A DNA stretch of 64,000 bases from Pollenia angustigena (GCA_930367215.1 OV884060.1:102138151-102202150), one strand, 5' to 3'. Shown: positions 10,503 to 23,580, counted from the first letter of the stretch. Numbers and translations are program-made. Notes: generated by a model from the letters alone, not told the origin.

Positions 10503-11597
10503 TGCCAATTATTTTTAATATTTGTTAATTTAAATATACGATAACGGAAATAAAACAAATTGCTTAGTTTGAATTAATTTTGTTACATTTATTTATTAGA
10601 TTTTGTTTTCAAAATGCAATTTTTTGTTGTTTTTTAATTTTAAAATTTATGAAATCATAATTTATTTAACATTTGTATTATTTTTTTGTATAATATTATG
10701 TTTAATCTAACTCTCTTTTGGTTTAATTAATTAATGTTTGTTTTTATATTGATTTAAATTATTTATAGCTAAAAATTTAATTTTTTATCGGTATTAGCAA
10801 AGTTTTACTTTACAATTGTAGTTAAGTAATATAATTTTGTTTTTATGTTATTTTATAATGAATTTTTTAGATATAATATTTACAATTAATAATTACAGAT
10901 GAAAAGGACAAAGGACCTGAAAAATAGAAAAAACATGAATATGTGGTTGTGGATGTTTGTTGTTGTTTATGTTTTTTTTCGTGGATTCTGTTAAAATGTT
11001 ACATTTTTTAATTTGTTTACATTGACATTAATGTCATCTGGGGAATTCATGGTATTTTATTCTAATTAATTATACTTTTTTATACTTTCTGGTTTGTGTT
11101 ATTGTTGGATATTTTGTAGTTTTGGTTTTGCTGTTATAATCACATACTGCTACTAAAATAAAGTACTAATTGTAAGTAATTGTCACATATTTAATAAATA
11201 TTAATTAATGAAATTGTTCACTCCAACATAAAGGTGCAGTTAATTTTTTAGTAGAACACCAAATTAAATGAACTATTGTTCACCAAATTAAAATTTAAAT
11301 TTTATCTGTATGCATTCCTTGAAAAGATTTGAGTGCTTTTAATGAAGAAATATGCTCTTAAAAACGCGTTTTATGCGCATTAAATATGCAGTAAAAAATT
11401 AAAAACTGCTCATTTGAAGACACAATATTCAACAATTTAATAACAAAATTTAAAAAAAAACCAACAAATATAATCGCTTAAGCCCATATTACGTTAAAAT
11501 TCATATAAGAGATGTTTGCGCCGAATATTATCTAGATATTAACATTTATATGGGTTTTTGTCTTAAAAGGATTTAAGGTGCTGTCGCTTAATTGTAC
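10503..11597. other. AT-rich non-coding stretch
   Basis: Very AT-rich with T-runs; no gene or element that I can support. Confidence 0.5.
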
Positions 11598-11855
11598 ACA
11601 TATCGCACCTTATCAACAAGAGGGTATCAACTCAAAATTTTTATTTTTTCACTTTTTGGTAAAAATCGACACGTAATATTCATATCTACCCGCTGTTTAA
11701 ATACCGTGCTATTTTGTCTACTTTTTGGTAATGAAAAGTTTGGTTTAAAAATTCTTTTTCATATGCCTGTAATGTAAAATTAAAAATTGTTTTGCTTCTA
11801 CTGAGAATTTTTAAATTTTGAGTTAATACCCTCTTGTTGATAAGGTGCGATATGT
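11598..11855. mobile_element. MITE with ~43-bp terminal inverted repeats
   Basis: Bases 11598-11640 and about 11812-11855 are inverted copies (ACATATCGCACCTTATCAAC at the outer end), with only a few differences. The 258-bp element has no coding capacity. Its outer eight bases equal those of the MITE at 404-663. Confidence 0.7.
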
Positions 11856-13139
11856 TAACATTTACAAGGAAGTTAAAGCTATTTAAGGATGGGAACTTTA
11901 AGCAAGCCTGAACCGATTCTAATGGTGTTTTCTTTTCTAAAAAATAATGATACATTATAGTTGTGTAATATACTTATTAGGTTACACGAACCCTTGCAAA
12001 GTGATACATTTTTCCAAATTACAATGGAACAAAATAATAGCTACGTTTTACACTCAACACAAATATTGAATGCAAAGTTTGTACTAAAAGCGAAATTCAC
12101 CACGCTTGTAGCAATTTTCAACATTAAATTTTCTTACAATTCCAATAAGCGTTAACAGCACTGATTTTCAATAATTAATGTCAGCTGTTGTTAAACATTT
12201 TGCGACAAAAAAATATAATAAAAGTAAAACAAACGAAAAACAAAAAGTTCTTATATCCATCACAGTATAACAAAAAATCACAATAGGTGCGTTTGAGTAC
12301 TTTTACAGTAAAATGCAGTAATTGAGTAAACTGAAAAATTTGCTCTCACAAAAAGCTGTTGTCCAAAAAAGTACGCGAACGCAAAATTTGTAAAAATTCG
12401 TAAAATAAAGGCAACAGCTGACGGCAAATAATTGAAGTGTTGAAAAATATTGACACTTTTGACTACTTAAATCGTTTTCTTATCGGTACTCGATTAAATA
12501 CTGTTTATAACACGAACATTTTTGGAAAATACAAACAAACTATTTTATGTTATCTTTCATATTTGCTGTCTTTTTATTTTATTTGATTTTACTAATTTGT
12601 AGCGGGTTAAATTATTTAAAAGAACATGAATACTTTGTTTGCTATTGATTACTTAAGTACCCGAATACTTCACACTTTTACACCTCGAAAAAATTAACAT
12701 CACAAAAAAAATTTCAATAGTTTGTATTAAGCCAAATAAATGCATCACAAACAAGTTTAATTGATTAATAATTATTCACTTTTTGTTTTGGTTAATTTTT
12801 TATTTCAACTTTTCTTTTATTTAACAATTTTTTCACAATTTGTATGCTTTTTATTTGTTACTTTTGTTTGTTTACCTTTTGAAACATATGTTTTTTTGAT
12901 TAGCTAAATTTTACTGCAAAAATTTCTGCAGTAAAAATTTGTAGATACTCAGACAAGAACTGTCACTTTTCGCTCTCAACTTTAGTAAAAAATAGTAAAA
13001 ACTTTTGTGTTCTCGAACGCAACTAATATAACGCAAATTGTCCGCAAACACACGAAAAAAATACTTGCTTGCATAAAAAAGTACTTTACGCAGATGCAAA
13101 AAAGGGTATTATCTCACACTCAGTTATAACTGCGGGAAA
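11856..13139. other. AT-rich non-coding stretch with weak inverted pair
   Basis: No gene. GTGCGTTTGAG near 12287 and the complement of GTTGCGTTCGAG near 13011-13022 hint at imperfect inverted ends of an old transposon, but similarity fades quickly. Confidence 0.3.
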
Positions 13140-13285
13140 GAAATGGAACAAATTTGCCATTTATTGTTGCAACATGTTTAGAAAGGAAAACGACAACTTC
13201 TCACGTTTTTGCATATATTTTTAGAATGGAACAAAAACCCGCACGAATGGTAGCATATATGGAACATTATTGTCAGAAAAGAAAA
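13140..13285 (-). repeat. Inverted paralogue of 15775-16640, empty site
   Basis: Read on the minus strand, this segment matches 15775-15807 followed directly by 16530-16640 (shared blocks GTTTTCTTTTCTGACAA, GCTACCATTCGTGCGGG-like, AGAAAGGAAAACG on the other strand). It lacks the hAT MITE found in the other copy. Confidence 0.7.
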
Positions 13286-13429
13286 CACCATAAAATAGTT
13301 TAATTTGCAGTAAAATATTTTTGGGACGAATTTAATTTAAATACCATCATAATTATGTAGCTTGTGGAAACAAAGAGTCTAATTTGAATGTGAAATTATA
13401 GACCGGTTCTCACCATTTGCATAGACTTC

Positions 13430-13580
13430 GTCCGTATTCGATCAAATTATCTACAAAATTGGAACTTGTACTTTGCGCAAAAGGCTAACATGGACAGACA
13501 ACCAGCCAGATGGATGGATGGACATCGTTAGATCACTTTAAAATCTCCACTTTAAAATCTTCGGAATACTAAAAGATTGG
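13430..13580 (+). repeat. Divergent fly interspersed repeat fragment
   Basis: Contains the sequence landmarks of the repeat at 40337-41018: ATCAAATTATCTACAAAATT, a 'cttgtactttgcgcaaaaggc' type block, and ATGGACATCGTTAGATCA. It is a decayed piece of the same family. Confidence 0.55.
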
Positions 13581-15774
13581 TCTAAATACAAATTGCATAA
13601 CATTAACCCTTACTGACAACCTGCTTTGTCTTAAAATTTTAGAGTAAAAATTAAATGTAAATGTCGAAATTGTAGTAACAGATTTTGGAAAAAAAAATTT
13701 ATTTGCTGCGAAAGCTATTGTAGGCATCACAATACTAATTATAATTGAATATGTATCAAAATGTGCCTTAAAATTGCAAAATATGCGCTATAAACCTAAA
13801 ACATGCTGCAAACGGTAAAATATGCACTAACAAATCGATGCAAAAAAGTCATAAAGAGCTCTAAAACGGATAAATATATTGTTTCTGCCTCCATTGGATG
13901 CACAAAAAAAAAAAAACATGCAATTGCATATTTATGTTTCCCTGGTGATAATACTAGTCTTTTATATTATTTTTCAGATTGTATAAGTGTCTACACTCAT
14001 TAAGCAAGCAACCAACCTGAAAACGACTAAAAATTATTATTCTAAAAATGTTTCATTGAATTTTATTTAAATATTTATGTTCTATATACATTGGGTTTAA
14101 ATATTTCGGACAACTTTCATTCCCCGGAACCCCTTAGCTTTTTGTGATCTTTTTAGGCAGTAGAATGCATCAGAAGTTAATCAGGTTAAATGCTTTAATA
14201 TTTTTAAAAAAAGTTTGATTTCCAAACAAACATGCTTCATAAGTTTTTAATTTTTTTGATCAAACCGCTGTCTGCTTGATTTGTACTAAAACAATTAAAA
14301 CAACGTAAAAGTAGTGTTCGAAACAATAATAAAATAACATTGAAAATTGTTCGGAACAGTTTATAGCGGTTAGTTGAATGTTGACCTGCAAGGACCAAAA
14401 TAAATTCGAAAGTACCACAAGTTAGAAAGTACCACAAGGCCATCAATATTCAAAACTACCACAAATGGCCGAATTGTCCCAAATTTTGCTCCACTGTTTT
14501 GGTGTTTTGGAACTCCCCCATATCAAACGAATGATAAGGTGACGTTGTTGTCTACTAGATGGAACAGCCACTTAAAACTAACATCAACAACGACAACTTC
14601 TTACAGAATAGGGATGAATATCTTTGTGTACTTTGTTTATATAGGAAAAAATTGTTTATAGCTAAAAGTTTTTAAGCAATATTTTTAAATACTGACCCAT
14701 AATTTTCATTTATGTTATACATTTTATAATGTTTCTGTTGGGTATTATTTCGAACATTAGGTCCCCAGTAAAATCTTCGCTTACTTTTTGAAAATGAATA
14801 GCTTCTTTCACTCATTATTTAGAAGCTTTCTTCTATATATTACTTATTTTTGTATATATATATATAGATTTAATTTTGACTATTTTAAATATATTTCGAA
14901 ATCTGTTCGTTGAACAGATAACCAATTGGACAATTTTCATTCGACATCGACAAAAAAAAAATTTTAATTCAATTTGATACATTGCGACCAATGTCTTAGA
15001 ACCAATACAGTGTTGCCAATTAAGATATTGAGTGACTACATTTACCTTTTTCACATCTCATTTAGCCCTGAAAAAACGCAAATGAAATTTACAATATAAA
15101 ATCAATTTTATCTATAATTTAATTTTTCCTTGCTAAAAATGTATTAATGCAAACAAATTTTGGAAGTGTTTTATTAATATTGATGTATTTTTGGGATAAA
15201 ATATTGCTTAGCCATTTTTTAATTTATTGCAATTGCATGAGTCATCATTATTTATATAAATCATCAGGTTATATAAACAAATATTATTATTAATTCTCGG
15301 AGAAATAAATCCATGATACACATGTGTTACCTGCCAATATGGTTTCACTTTTTTAATTTTACAATTCATTTCAATATATGTGTGTATTAAATGTTATTTA
15401 TTAACAATGAAGACTATCATTTCATTAAATGAATTATTTGACACATGTAAAACATGCATTGATTACAATTAATAATAACAACAACAATTTATGAACAATA
15501 ACAAAGTGCATGTAGAAGTAATTAAAAGATATTATTAAAAAATAACTTCATATTTTACACTGGAATAATTCGTGACGTTTTAATAGAAATTAATTTTTAT
15601 AATCAATGATGACAATATTGAAAATTTATTGAAATTTTGAAAAACAATATAAATTTGTGTATATGTATACATACAAACATACATTTGTATGCTTAAAACA
15701 ACATCTTATCATTTTTATTGACTAATGAGCTTATTTTAGTGTAAGATGGCCTAAAATAAATCGTATCTTACGAT
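13581..15774. other. AT-rich non-coding stretch
   Basis: No coding region, RNA gene or clear element recognised. Confidence 0.5.
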
Positions 15775-15807
15775 GTTTTCTTTTCTGACAAAAATGTTCT
15801 ATGTATG

Positions 15808-16529
15808 CAGTGTTCCCAGTATTGGGGATTTTTTTTTGTAATTTGGGATACAAATTTCGTGAAAATCCCCAGGGGATTTTTGGAGAAAAGCACTTTTTTT
15901 GTTGGGGATTTTTGGAGATAATATATTATTAAAAATTCCATTTTTGCGATGGCAAGACCGATTTGGTCAAAATGTGGGTACAAGTTTTAGTATTTTTGCG
16001 GCTTAAAACTTTTTCAAGAATTTGATGAAATAGTTTTAAATATGCTTTTTGTACCAACTAGCGTTACTTCTGTTGAACTACTCTTTTGCTGTAATGAATA
16101 CAACCAAAATCAATATTTGCAACATAATGCAATATAAGTTATTAGAATTAATAAGAATAAATACACACTTTAAAATAATGCAGCTTGCTGTGACAAATTT
16201 ATTCAATCATCTAAAATGCACTTCTTAAACAAACAACATGTAAAACAAAATTGCACTGGCTGATGAGTTAGAAGGTTTTGATCCATTAGTTTTTGAAATG
16301 ATAAATATTAACGCATAATTATTTTTCTTTTGCGTTTTTATGTTACGCTTGTTACATACTATAGATGTGTACATAGAAACGTAGAACTCAAAGAATAAAT
16401 AACATTAGTTTTAGTAATGCTCCCAAATGGATTTATTTAAATAAATCGATGAATGCTTTTTTCCATTGACATTACATAATATTTATCTATTTTATTTTAA
16501 AGAAAATGTGGGGATTTTTGGGCACCCTA
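15808..16529. mobile_element. hAT-type MITE
   Basis: The left end CAGTGTTCCCAGTATTGGGG pairs with the inverted right end TAGGGTGCCCAAAAATCCCC. The flanks TATGTATG (15800-15807) and CATGTATG (16530-16537) agree at 7 of 8 bases, the hAT duplication size. The inverted paralogue at 13140-13285 shows the unoccupied site. No transposase is encoded in the 722 bp. Confidence 0.8.
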
Positions 16530-16640
16530 CATGTATGCTACTATTTGCGCGGGTTTTGTTCCTTTCTCAAAATGTGAGAAGCTGCCGTTTTCCTTTCTAA
16601 ATATGATGCACAAATAATGGTAAATTTGGTAAAAATTTTA
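16530..16640 (+). repeat. Right part of the duplicated host repeat
   Basis: Continues the sequence at 15775-15807 across the hAT insertion and matches the minus strand of 13150-13265. Confidence 0.7.
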
Positions 16641-16654
16641 CAAATAGAAACTGG

Positions 16655-16840
16655 GAATTATTTCCTTCCGAAGGCTACTTTATATTATATTCAACATTTT
16701 TTTTTATATAGTCTGGTAGTGTATAAAATCATTTCTGTAAAATTAAAGGAATAGAAAAAAAGCTTTATAAAAGACATAACTGAAATTTAGCTCATAGAAT
16801 AAATTCGAAAAATAAAGAAAATGTTGAGTAAAAATTTTAC
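16655..16840 (+). repeat. One-armed relic of the palindromic MITE at 59822
   Basis: Shares the left end (GGGAATTATTTCCTT), the loop (AGTCTGGTAGTGTATAAA) and the right arm of the 59822-60131 element, but the left arm of the palindrome is missing. This is an older, decayed copy. Confidence 0.7.
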
Positions 16841-16991
16841 CCAAAGTTTTATTTGATTTTGATTTGATGAAGTATGCAAGCAAGTAATTTTCTTATTTAC
16901 TCTATTCTTGTATTTGCGTACAATTAGTTATAGGTAGTATGGTGAAAGAGTAATTAACCTTTTTGGTATTCCCGCAAAACTGACGGGTTGA

Positions 16992-17930
16992 TTTTTTTTT
17001 TTTTTTTTTACTGTTAGGACCAGCACTCAGGGGATGACCCCCTACTAATGCATTGCATTGTGTTGGAACTAGGAAAATAGGTTATGGGAAGGAGGATAGA
17101 GGGAGTAGTGTTTGTGAACATTCGATTTGAACTTAATCATGTCGTAAGTGAGAGGGAAGACTTCTGCAGGAAGGTTATTCCACATACGAACAGTCCGGGA
17201 AAAAACGAATTCTCTCTGTAATGCGATGTACGATTCACCTGCCAATCGACCACATAAGGATGGGCTCTTGAGGAAAAACGTGTATTACGAACAAATGTAC
17301 GGGTTTCGGGAACCAGATCCCTGATTTCGTCGGAACACATCCCATTGTAGTAACGATAAAACAGGCAAATACAACCCAAATTGCGACGGTGCTCAAGGGA
17401 GTCAATAGAATTGGTTACCCTACTGTCACCAATGAGTACCCTCGCCCTCTCCTGCACGCGGTCGAGAAGCTCCAAAATAGACTTTGAAGCACCGGCCCAC
17501 ACATGAGAGTTGTATTCCATACGCGGTCGGATATAGGTGGTATAAATAGTAAGGAGATCAGATGGAGTGAAGTATATCCTACACCGTCTTAGAAAACCGA
17601 GGCACTTGAATGCTTCTTTCGACACCTTGAATATATGTTCAGTCCATCGGACGTCACATTGTATCCTCATGCCCAGAACATCAAGAGATTCTGATTCCTC
17701 AATAACTATACCACCCATATATACAGATGAGGCACCTTGGTTTGTCGCGCGTTTATGCGTAAGCACGCAACATTGGGTTTTTCGGGCATTAAAATCGATC
17801 CTATTTGCACGACCCCATTCCGGGACTATGTCAAGGTCTCGGCCAAGCGTATCATTCATATTCTGCCTCATAGCAACGACATCGGATACGCTTGGTCTGA
17901 TTTTTCCACAGTTTGTGATAAACAATCGAA
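16992..17930 (-). mobile_element. 5'-truncated non-LTR retrotransposon
   Basis: The poly(A) tail of the minus strand appears as T at 16992-17009, followed by a 3' UTR and an ORF remnant starting inside the reverse transcriptase palm. 5' truncation is usual for this kind of element. The exact 5' junction is unclear, between about 17885 and 17990. Confidence 0.7.
17137..17930 (-). pseudogene. Reverse transcriptase C-terminal fragment
   Basis: Open for about 260 codons and lacking the catalytic half. It retains the post-palm region (ARKTQCCVLTHKR), a LGMRIQCDVRWTEHI block and the C-terminal domain with YNSHVWAGASKSILELLDRVQ and SLEHRRNLGCICLFYRYYNG, typical of insect non-LTR polymerases. The first roughly 30 codons of the open frame (before residues IRPSVSDV) look unrelated and are probably flanking DNA read through by chance. 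The frame has no stop codon inside, so the fragment is not very old. Confidence 0.75.
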
Positions 17931-18009
17931 TTATCATATACCAAAAATATTTATTCCGTTTTTGTCCAGAGGCATTCAAAGTTGACATAAGTGAATGTGT
18001 TTGAATGAC

Positions 18010-18755
18010 CGTATTCTATATGCTACCTTTTATCGTTTTATGCTTTTAAAATGCGCTTGTAATGACACTGCAATGCTTTTTTTTAAAACAATTGGGGATA
18101 TACTATACGCAAATAAAAAAATTTTGAAAATACAATTTTTTTAGTACTATAAATTGTCCAAAAATATTTATTTTTTCCAACTTCTATTGCTTGTATCTAT
18201 TGATCTCCAACGACCTCTAACCCGAGACTTATATTAAATTAAAGCTGGAAGAATCAGCTAACGATTTAATTCGGCAATTTAATAACGGAATTTCGTTATA
18301 AAAAACTAAAAAAGGTTAGGAAAAATTTCCTTCACAAGTTATTGCGTTAGGAATAACAGCTTTTTTGTGCTTGTTTGCTGTTTTGTTTTGTTGTAAAAAA
18401 ACACACAAAAAACAATTTCAAAACCCAAGTTTAAAAATACATACATATTATGTACTTTCTAATAAAATTACATAGAAATGATTGCACTTGGTAGCACTTG
18501 CAATAACCTCTTTATTTGTTATGCTGTCTTTGTTATTGTTGAAAGTTCAATATTTTAATATGCTGCGATTTCTAGTTGTATTGTTTTTGTAATTTTATCT
18601 TATTAGTTTATTGTTTTGAATTTCTTATCAGCTGTGATTATTAGTTGTGTTTAAATGATTATAGCTAATTAGTTTATTGCTTATGAAGTGACAATTAGAA
18701 GAAATTTATTTAAATATGGACAACCTTCAGTTATCTTATTATGAACATTGATATA
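18010..18755. other. AT-rich non-coding stretch
   Basis: No gene. A short inverted element may lie around 18250-18360 (AATAACGGAATTTCGTTAT), but I cannot define its ends. Confidence 0.4.
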
Positions 18756-19240
18756 GTTTGCGATATGATTTCAACAAATAAAACCAATTTTTCAATTATT
18801 AACGTAGATCAATTACAAACATTTTTAAATAACCAATTTTTACCAAAATTAAAGAGGGCCAGTGCAAAACGTACGAAAGATAGATTTGCTGTACAAAACG
18901 AAGTTTGAGGAACCAGTGTGTTCTCAAACGTGGTCGCCCTTATAAAGATTTTGTACTTTGCCAATCTCGTGCTAAAAGGAGTAAAGTACAACAGTTATGT
19001 GATAGTAATTCGGCAGAACTTATTTCATAAGCTGAAAAAAAATTTATAATGATGAAAAAGTTGCAAAAATGTTTAGTCCTGAAAAAGTACTAAGACTCAT
19101 TATTGATGTCTGTTTATCAAAACTTCAGTATTAAATATTAAGATGGAGTGCTAACGAAATTGAATGTGATATTTTCCCTCCATATCATCAAGTTCTTGGT
19201 GTTAAAAATTTAACCTGTGAAGCTTTTTGAAGCGCTCTAG
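18756..19240 (+). pseudogene. Transposase-like protein, N-terminal fragment (decayed)
   Basis: Translated in shifting frames this stretch shows blocks known to me from uncharacterised, repeat-borne arthropod proteins: LKRGRPYKDFVLCQSRAKRS near 18910-18975, then a helix-rich block ending in IFPPYHQVLG near 19175-19200. Several stops and frameshifts interrupt it and no C-terminus follows. The C-terminal part of what looks like the same family occurs at 59466-59751. I know no characterised activity for the family; a mobile-element origin is inferred from its multicopy nature. Confidence 0.5.
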
Positions 19241-20089
19241 CTTTGTTAGCAAGGAAAATATTGCATTTTATATAGTAATTTTGTATGAAAGTTAGGCGTG
19301 GCTGTTAGCAGATTTTGCTAATTTTTACTAACTGTTCAATATTATCATAAAATTGCAATGAGCAAAATATTTGTCTATACCAAAAACCAAGGCTTTACGA
19401 TGTTTACTTGTATTTTATGCCACCAGTCATATGAAGCTGAACCACTGTGCGGTGGCAACTCAACTTTAGTTAACTTGACATCTGTTATCGAGCTATTAAT
19501 GTTGCAAATGGCTTTAACGGTGATGAAGAAAGCTTATTAGTAAAAACTTTTCCTTCAATATTTGATACGCTATTTACATACATATGTACATATATGTACA
19601 TTAATGTTGAGTGGAAAAGCCAGATGTTATGTTGTTCCATTGAAATATAGAAAAATCTAAGACATTCTTTTATTTTTTATTCAAACAACACACCGTTATT
19701 CTTACACGATTTCTCAAATCTATTTCAAAATAAACTGCATTTTAACTTTAGTGAAAAACTATGAATTATTATTAAGACACGTCTAATACAAAAAAAAAAA
19801 AAAAAAAAAAAAATGCACTTAACAGTTTATGTTGGTCTTTCGTGTGTTTATTACTTAACTTAAAAAAATCAGAAGGGTAAGCGATTCAAATAGGACTATG
19901 TGCAAAAATTCAACATCTAAAATTTAAATGCAGAAGTGCTTAAAACTTTACAACTTAATAAATTCAGTTTACAATACTGCTCCCAAAATAGCTTTTAATT
20001 CCATAGTTTCCCTATATATGTGTTGCTATTAATGGTATTGTTGTTTGGACAGGACAACTGTTATAAAACCTACTATGTATCACATTGCA
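19241..20089. other. AT-rich non-coding stretch with poly(A)
   Basis: Contains a run of A at about 19791-19813 that could be the tail of a vanished retroelement. No gene recognised. Confidence 0.4.
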
Positions 20090-20312
20090 AAATTTAATGC
20101 TGTTACTTGGGTTCAGAATTTATCATAGGTCCCATATAAACCTCTTTCATAAAATCACTTTAACACAACAAAATCTCATATGGATGTAGATGTCTAGATA
20201 ATATTCGAAACAAATAAATCTTATATGAAACTAACATAATTTTATATCAACACGGCCATATGATACCATATGGTTGGCTTGACCGAGTACACGTTCTTAC
20301 TTGTTTAAGATC
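20090..20312 (-). repeat. Fly interspersed repeat fragment (minus orientation)
   Basis: The complement of 20312 leftwards reads ACAAGTAAGAACGTGTACTC and GGTCAAGCC, the 5' signature also found at 40337. Only the first 200 bases or so are recognisable. Confidence 0.6.
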
Positions 20313-22562
20313 TATCTATTCATTTCCTAACAATAGTGTCGTATAAGTTTGGTGGTTGGTGTTAAATGAATAGTTTAACACAATCAAACTAAAATATTAA
20401 TATAATATTGGTAAAAGATACAAATTACACATTTTTACTAATAATTTCCAAAAGGAATTTATTGTTTTTTTTTTATAAGTGGCAACGCTTTTTTTATGTT
20501 TACAAAAAATTAATTTCAAATAATTCCGATAAACTTAAAAAAAAATATTGTGAGAGAGAAGTGGAACTACCTTCTGTATTTGTATCATGGTTAAATAATT
20601 AAAACACAATATTTCTTTGAAAATTGGATTTAAGTACAGCATAAGCCTTTACAGAATCGTATGACAGCATAATTCTAATTTTAGCCCAGAAGAGTACTGT
20701 CAATGAGAAAACACATTTCCTTTCTGCTGATGTTTTCCATTATAGTCAAAAGAACATTATATTATATCTGGTCACTCATCTTACCACTTCCTTCTTTGAA
20801 GAAAATTATTTTGTCATCATGTCTTACAGAGAAAATCTTTTGTGCAGCTGCTCCGCATATAAAATGATTACATTTTTTAAGCAAGTATGAACAAGTTTAT
20901 TTTATTTTGATAGATCTGGTCTTTAAAAAAATAAAGATTTTACTCCCCTTCTTTTATTGTTCGAAATTTCATTAACATCTACGTCAAAAAATAGTAGTAA
21001 ACAGCAGTAAGTTGGCATAATTTAATAAGAGAAATCCGGAAACTTCCATACAAATCTCCCGTGATTTTTTTCCGAAAAATATGCGAAATCCCGGGATTTT
21101 TGTGCCGCTAAATCCCGTGTGAAGAACACTACTCCTTGCGGAGCATAGGTCCTTAGAACAAAAGTAAACAAATATAATAATTTCCAACAGGTCAGAAGAG
21201 CCTACTTAACATAGCCCCGCTAAAGCTTTCCAATATCATGAAACTTTTCACAGGGTGATGATAAGATACAAAATATTACTTTTGAAATCAGAAACATTCC
21301 TTCAAATAATGTAACTTGTACTGAGTTTTACTTAAGTCCTTTAATGGAAAGAAAAATATGAAATTTATAAGTAAAATAAGTTTACAATTAAATTGATATT
21401 TTTAGAAATTCACTTAACCAATTAAATAAATTGCGATAGATATACACATGTACGAGTATGTGTGTTTCAATTGATCCTTCGTATTTTTTATTTTCGTACA
21501 ATACAATAATTGTACAATTGTACTTTGGAAATTACGTCATTTGTTGCTTATAGATTCTGTCAGGTATTTCATTCAATAGATTCCATTGAATTGTATATGT
21601 GTGTTAGACGTTAGTAAGAATTTGTATGTATATTGTATAATTAAAGTTATTTCTTATGAACGTTCAATGCAATTTATTGTATTGACTTAATTGGTTTTTA
21701 TTTCTTCAAATGCTTAGAATTACTAAATATGTGTGTGTGTGTGTAGATAAAGTTGTCACAATTTTTTTTTTTTTGTATGGAATTCTTTCTCGTGTTTCTC
21801 GTTTATTTTAGATTTTCTGCAATTAAAATAGAAAACATTTAAGCAATATGAATAATATCTCTTTTCATACAATAATTTTAGTTTAACCTAAATTTACAAT
21901 AAAATCAATAATGGACGAAAACTTAACAAACAATCTGTACAAAATATATTTTTAATAGAAAATTTTACATACATAATAGAATTTATATTTTTATGTATTT
22001 TGTTTTTCTTCGTTTTCTTATAATTTGCATTAACTTTTTTTAGTATAAAATGTGATTTAGTAAATACAATACTGGCATACAGCATACATACATACGCACA
22101 CATTGTCTCAATCGTTTGAGGGATCCTTCAAGCTTTCACACACATCCACAAAATATCTTATGCACATAAAAACAACAATACAATACAATTCATAAATAAT
22201 ACTGTTTTTATTCAGGTTTTTTTATGAGACTGGCTGTACAGGAGGAAATAGATAATTAAGAGGAAGACGAAAAAAATATAAACAGTAGAATTTAATTAAA
22301 TAAAAATTTATTTAATTATTTGTTTGTGGGTGTGAATGAGAATGAACGCGTGTTATATCATTTGTGAAGGAGTGTATGTTTTGTGTGTATGCATTACATG
22401 TATTGTAAATTGTTTTTTTTTAATTATATAGATATTTATTCATTAGAATTATAGTGATTTTTTGACACTTATCATTAAGTAATTTATAGTATTAATTATT
22501 AAATTGTTATTATTACATATTAGTAAATAATAATAACACCCTATTTATAATTATAATAATAA
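20313..22562. other. AT-rich non-coding stretch
   Basis: No gene recognised. Holds a short GT microsatellite near 21732 and, around 21040-21132, GGGATTTT-rich sequence ending GTGAAGAACACTA that could be one end of a lost hAT MITE. Confidence 0.45.
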
Positions 22563-23358
22563 CACTGCTTTACAAATTTTAAGTTTGGAAAAGTACCAAG
22601 AACGCCACATGCCTAGATAAGTTAATTGGGACCTCCTTAACACGAAAAACGCTGTAATTTTTTTTCCTAAGTACTGTTTTTTAGATAACGGTACTTTTGT
22701 GTTTTTCGGTGTATGGTCCCACTCAAACCCTTCTGGAGCCCAACCAAAAACTCCGATCTAAATAGATGGCATATCGTTGGAAAGTTAATTGAATGCCTTT
22801 TCCGTCGATATGCTATACAATTCCGTTTTTTTTTAAATACGTTACGATGATGGTTTAAATAAAAACGGAATTTTATATGAGATGAAAATATTGTCGTTCC
22901 ACAAAATTCTTAATAAAAACTTTATTTTTCATCCGCTTCCTTTTAAATTACGCTTAAAATGTTTGTAATTAAATATACTATTAGGTTAAAAAATAAAACA
23001 TTCCAGACATTTAATATAACGTAGAAAAAAAACGAAATTAAAATGAAAAATTTTTAAAAAACGTAAAAAATAGGCAACTTTGTGCCATTTCTCAGCCATT
23101 TCTTATCAGATAGAAGTTTTCAGCATATCGACGGAAAAGGCATTCAATTAACTTTCCAACGATATGGCATCTATATCGAAGTTTTTGGTTGGGCTCCAAA
23201 AGGGTTTGAGTGGGGCCATACACCGAAAAACACAAAAGTACCGTTATCTAAAAACTGTACTTAGGAAAAAAAATTACAGCATTTTTCGTGTTCAGGAGGT
23301 CTCAATTAACTTATCTAGGCATGTGGCGTTCTTGGTATTTTTTGGGTGTAAACCAGTG
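22563..23358. mobile_element. Foldback MITE with ~230-bp inverted arms
   Basis: Outer arms at 22563-22815 and about 23110-23358 are inverted copies with high similarity; the outer tips read CACTGCTTTACA and CACTGGTTTACA. Shared inner blocks include ACCAAGAACGCCACATGCCT and GGTACTTTTGTGTTTTTCGG. The loop of roughly 300 bp is AT-rich. Long arms with no coding capacity define a foldback-type non-autonomous transposon. A target duplication is not clear. Confidence 0.8.
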
Positions 23359-23580
23359 TAATATTTATGTTGTATAGTACATTTATATTAATTATTATAA
23401 AAAAAAGTCATGCATTTGGTTTGTTTGGTTGGTTTGTTTTGCTGTCATTCTAATTAACGACTTATTACAGTATTTTTGCTAAATAATACACATACACTTA
23501 CAATGCCGCACATATTACCCACACTCATGTTTATATGCATATAATTACATAGATGCAAACATATACGAAGTTTACAGATA

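Noticed and set aside
12287..13022. Imperfect inverted ends GTGCGTTTGAG / GTTGCGTTCGAG as a transposon
   Set aside because: Similarity fades within about 15 bp, no duplication is seen, and other partial pairings in the same region are equally good.
21040..21132. GGGATTTT-rich sequence ending GTGAAGAACACTA as a hAT MITE
   Set aside because: Only one end can be seen; no partner or duplication found.
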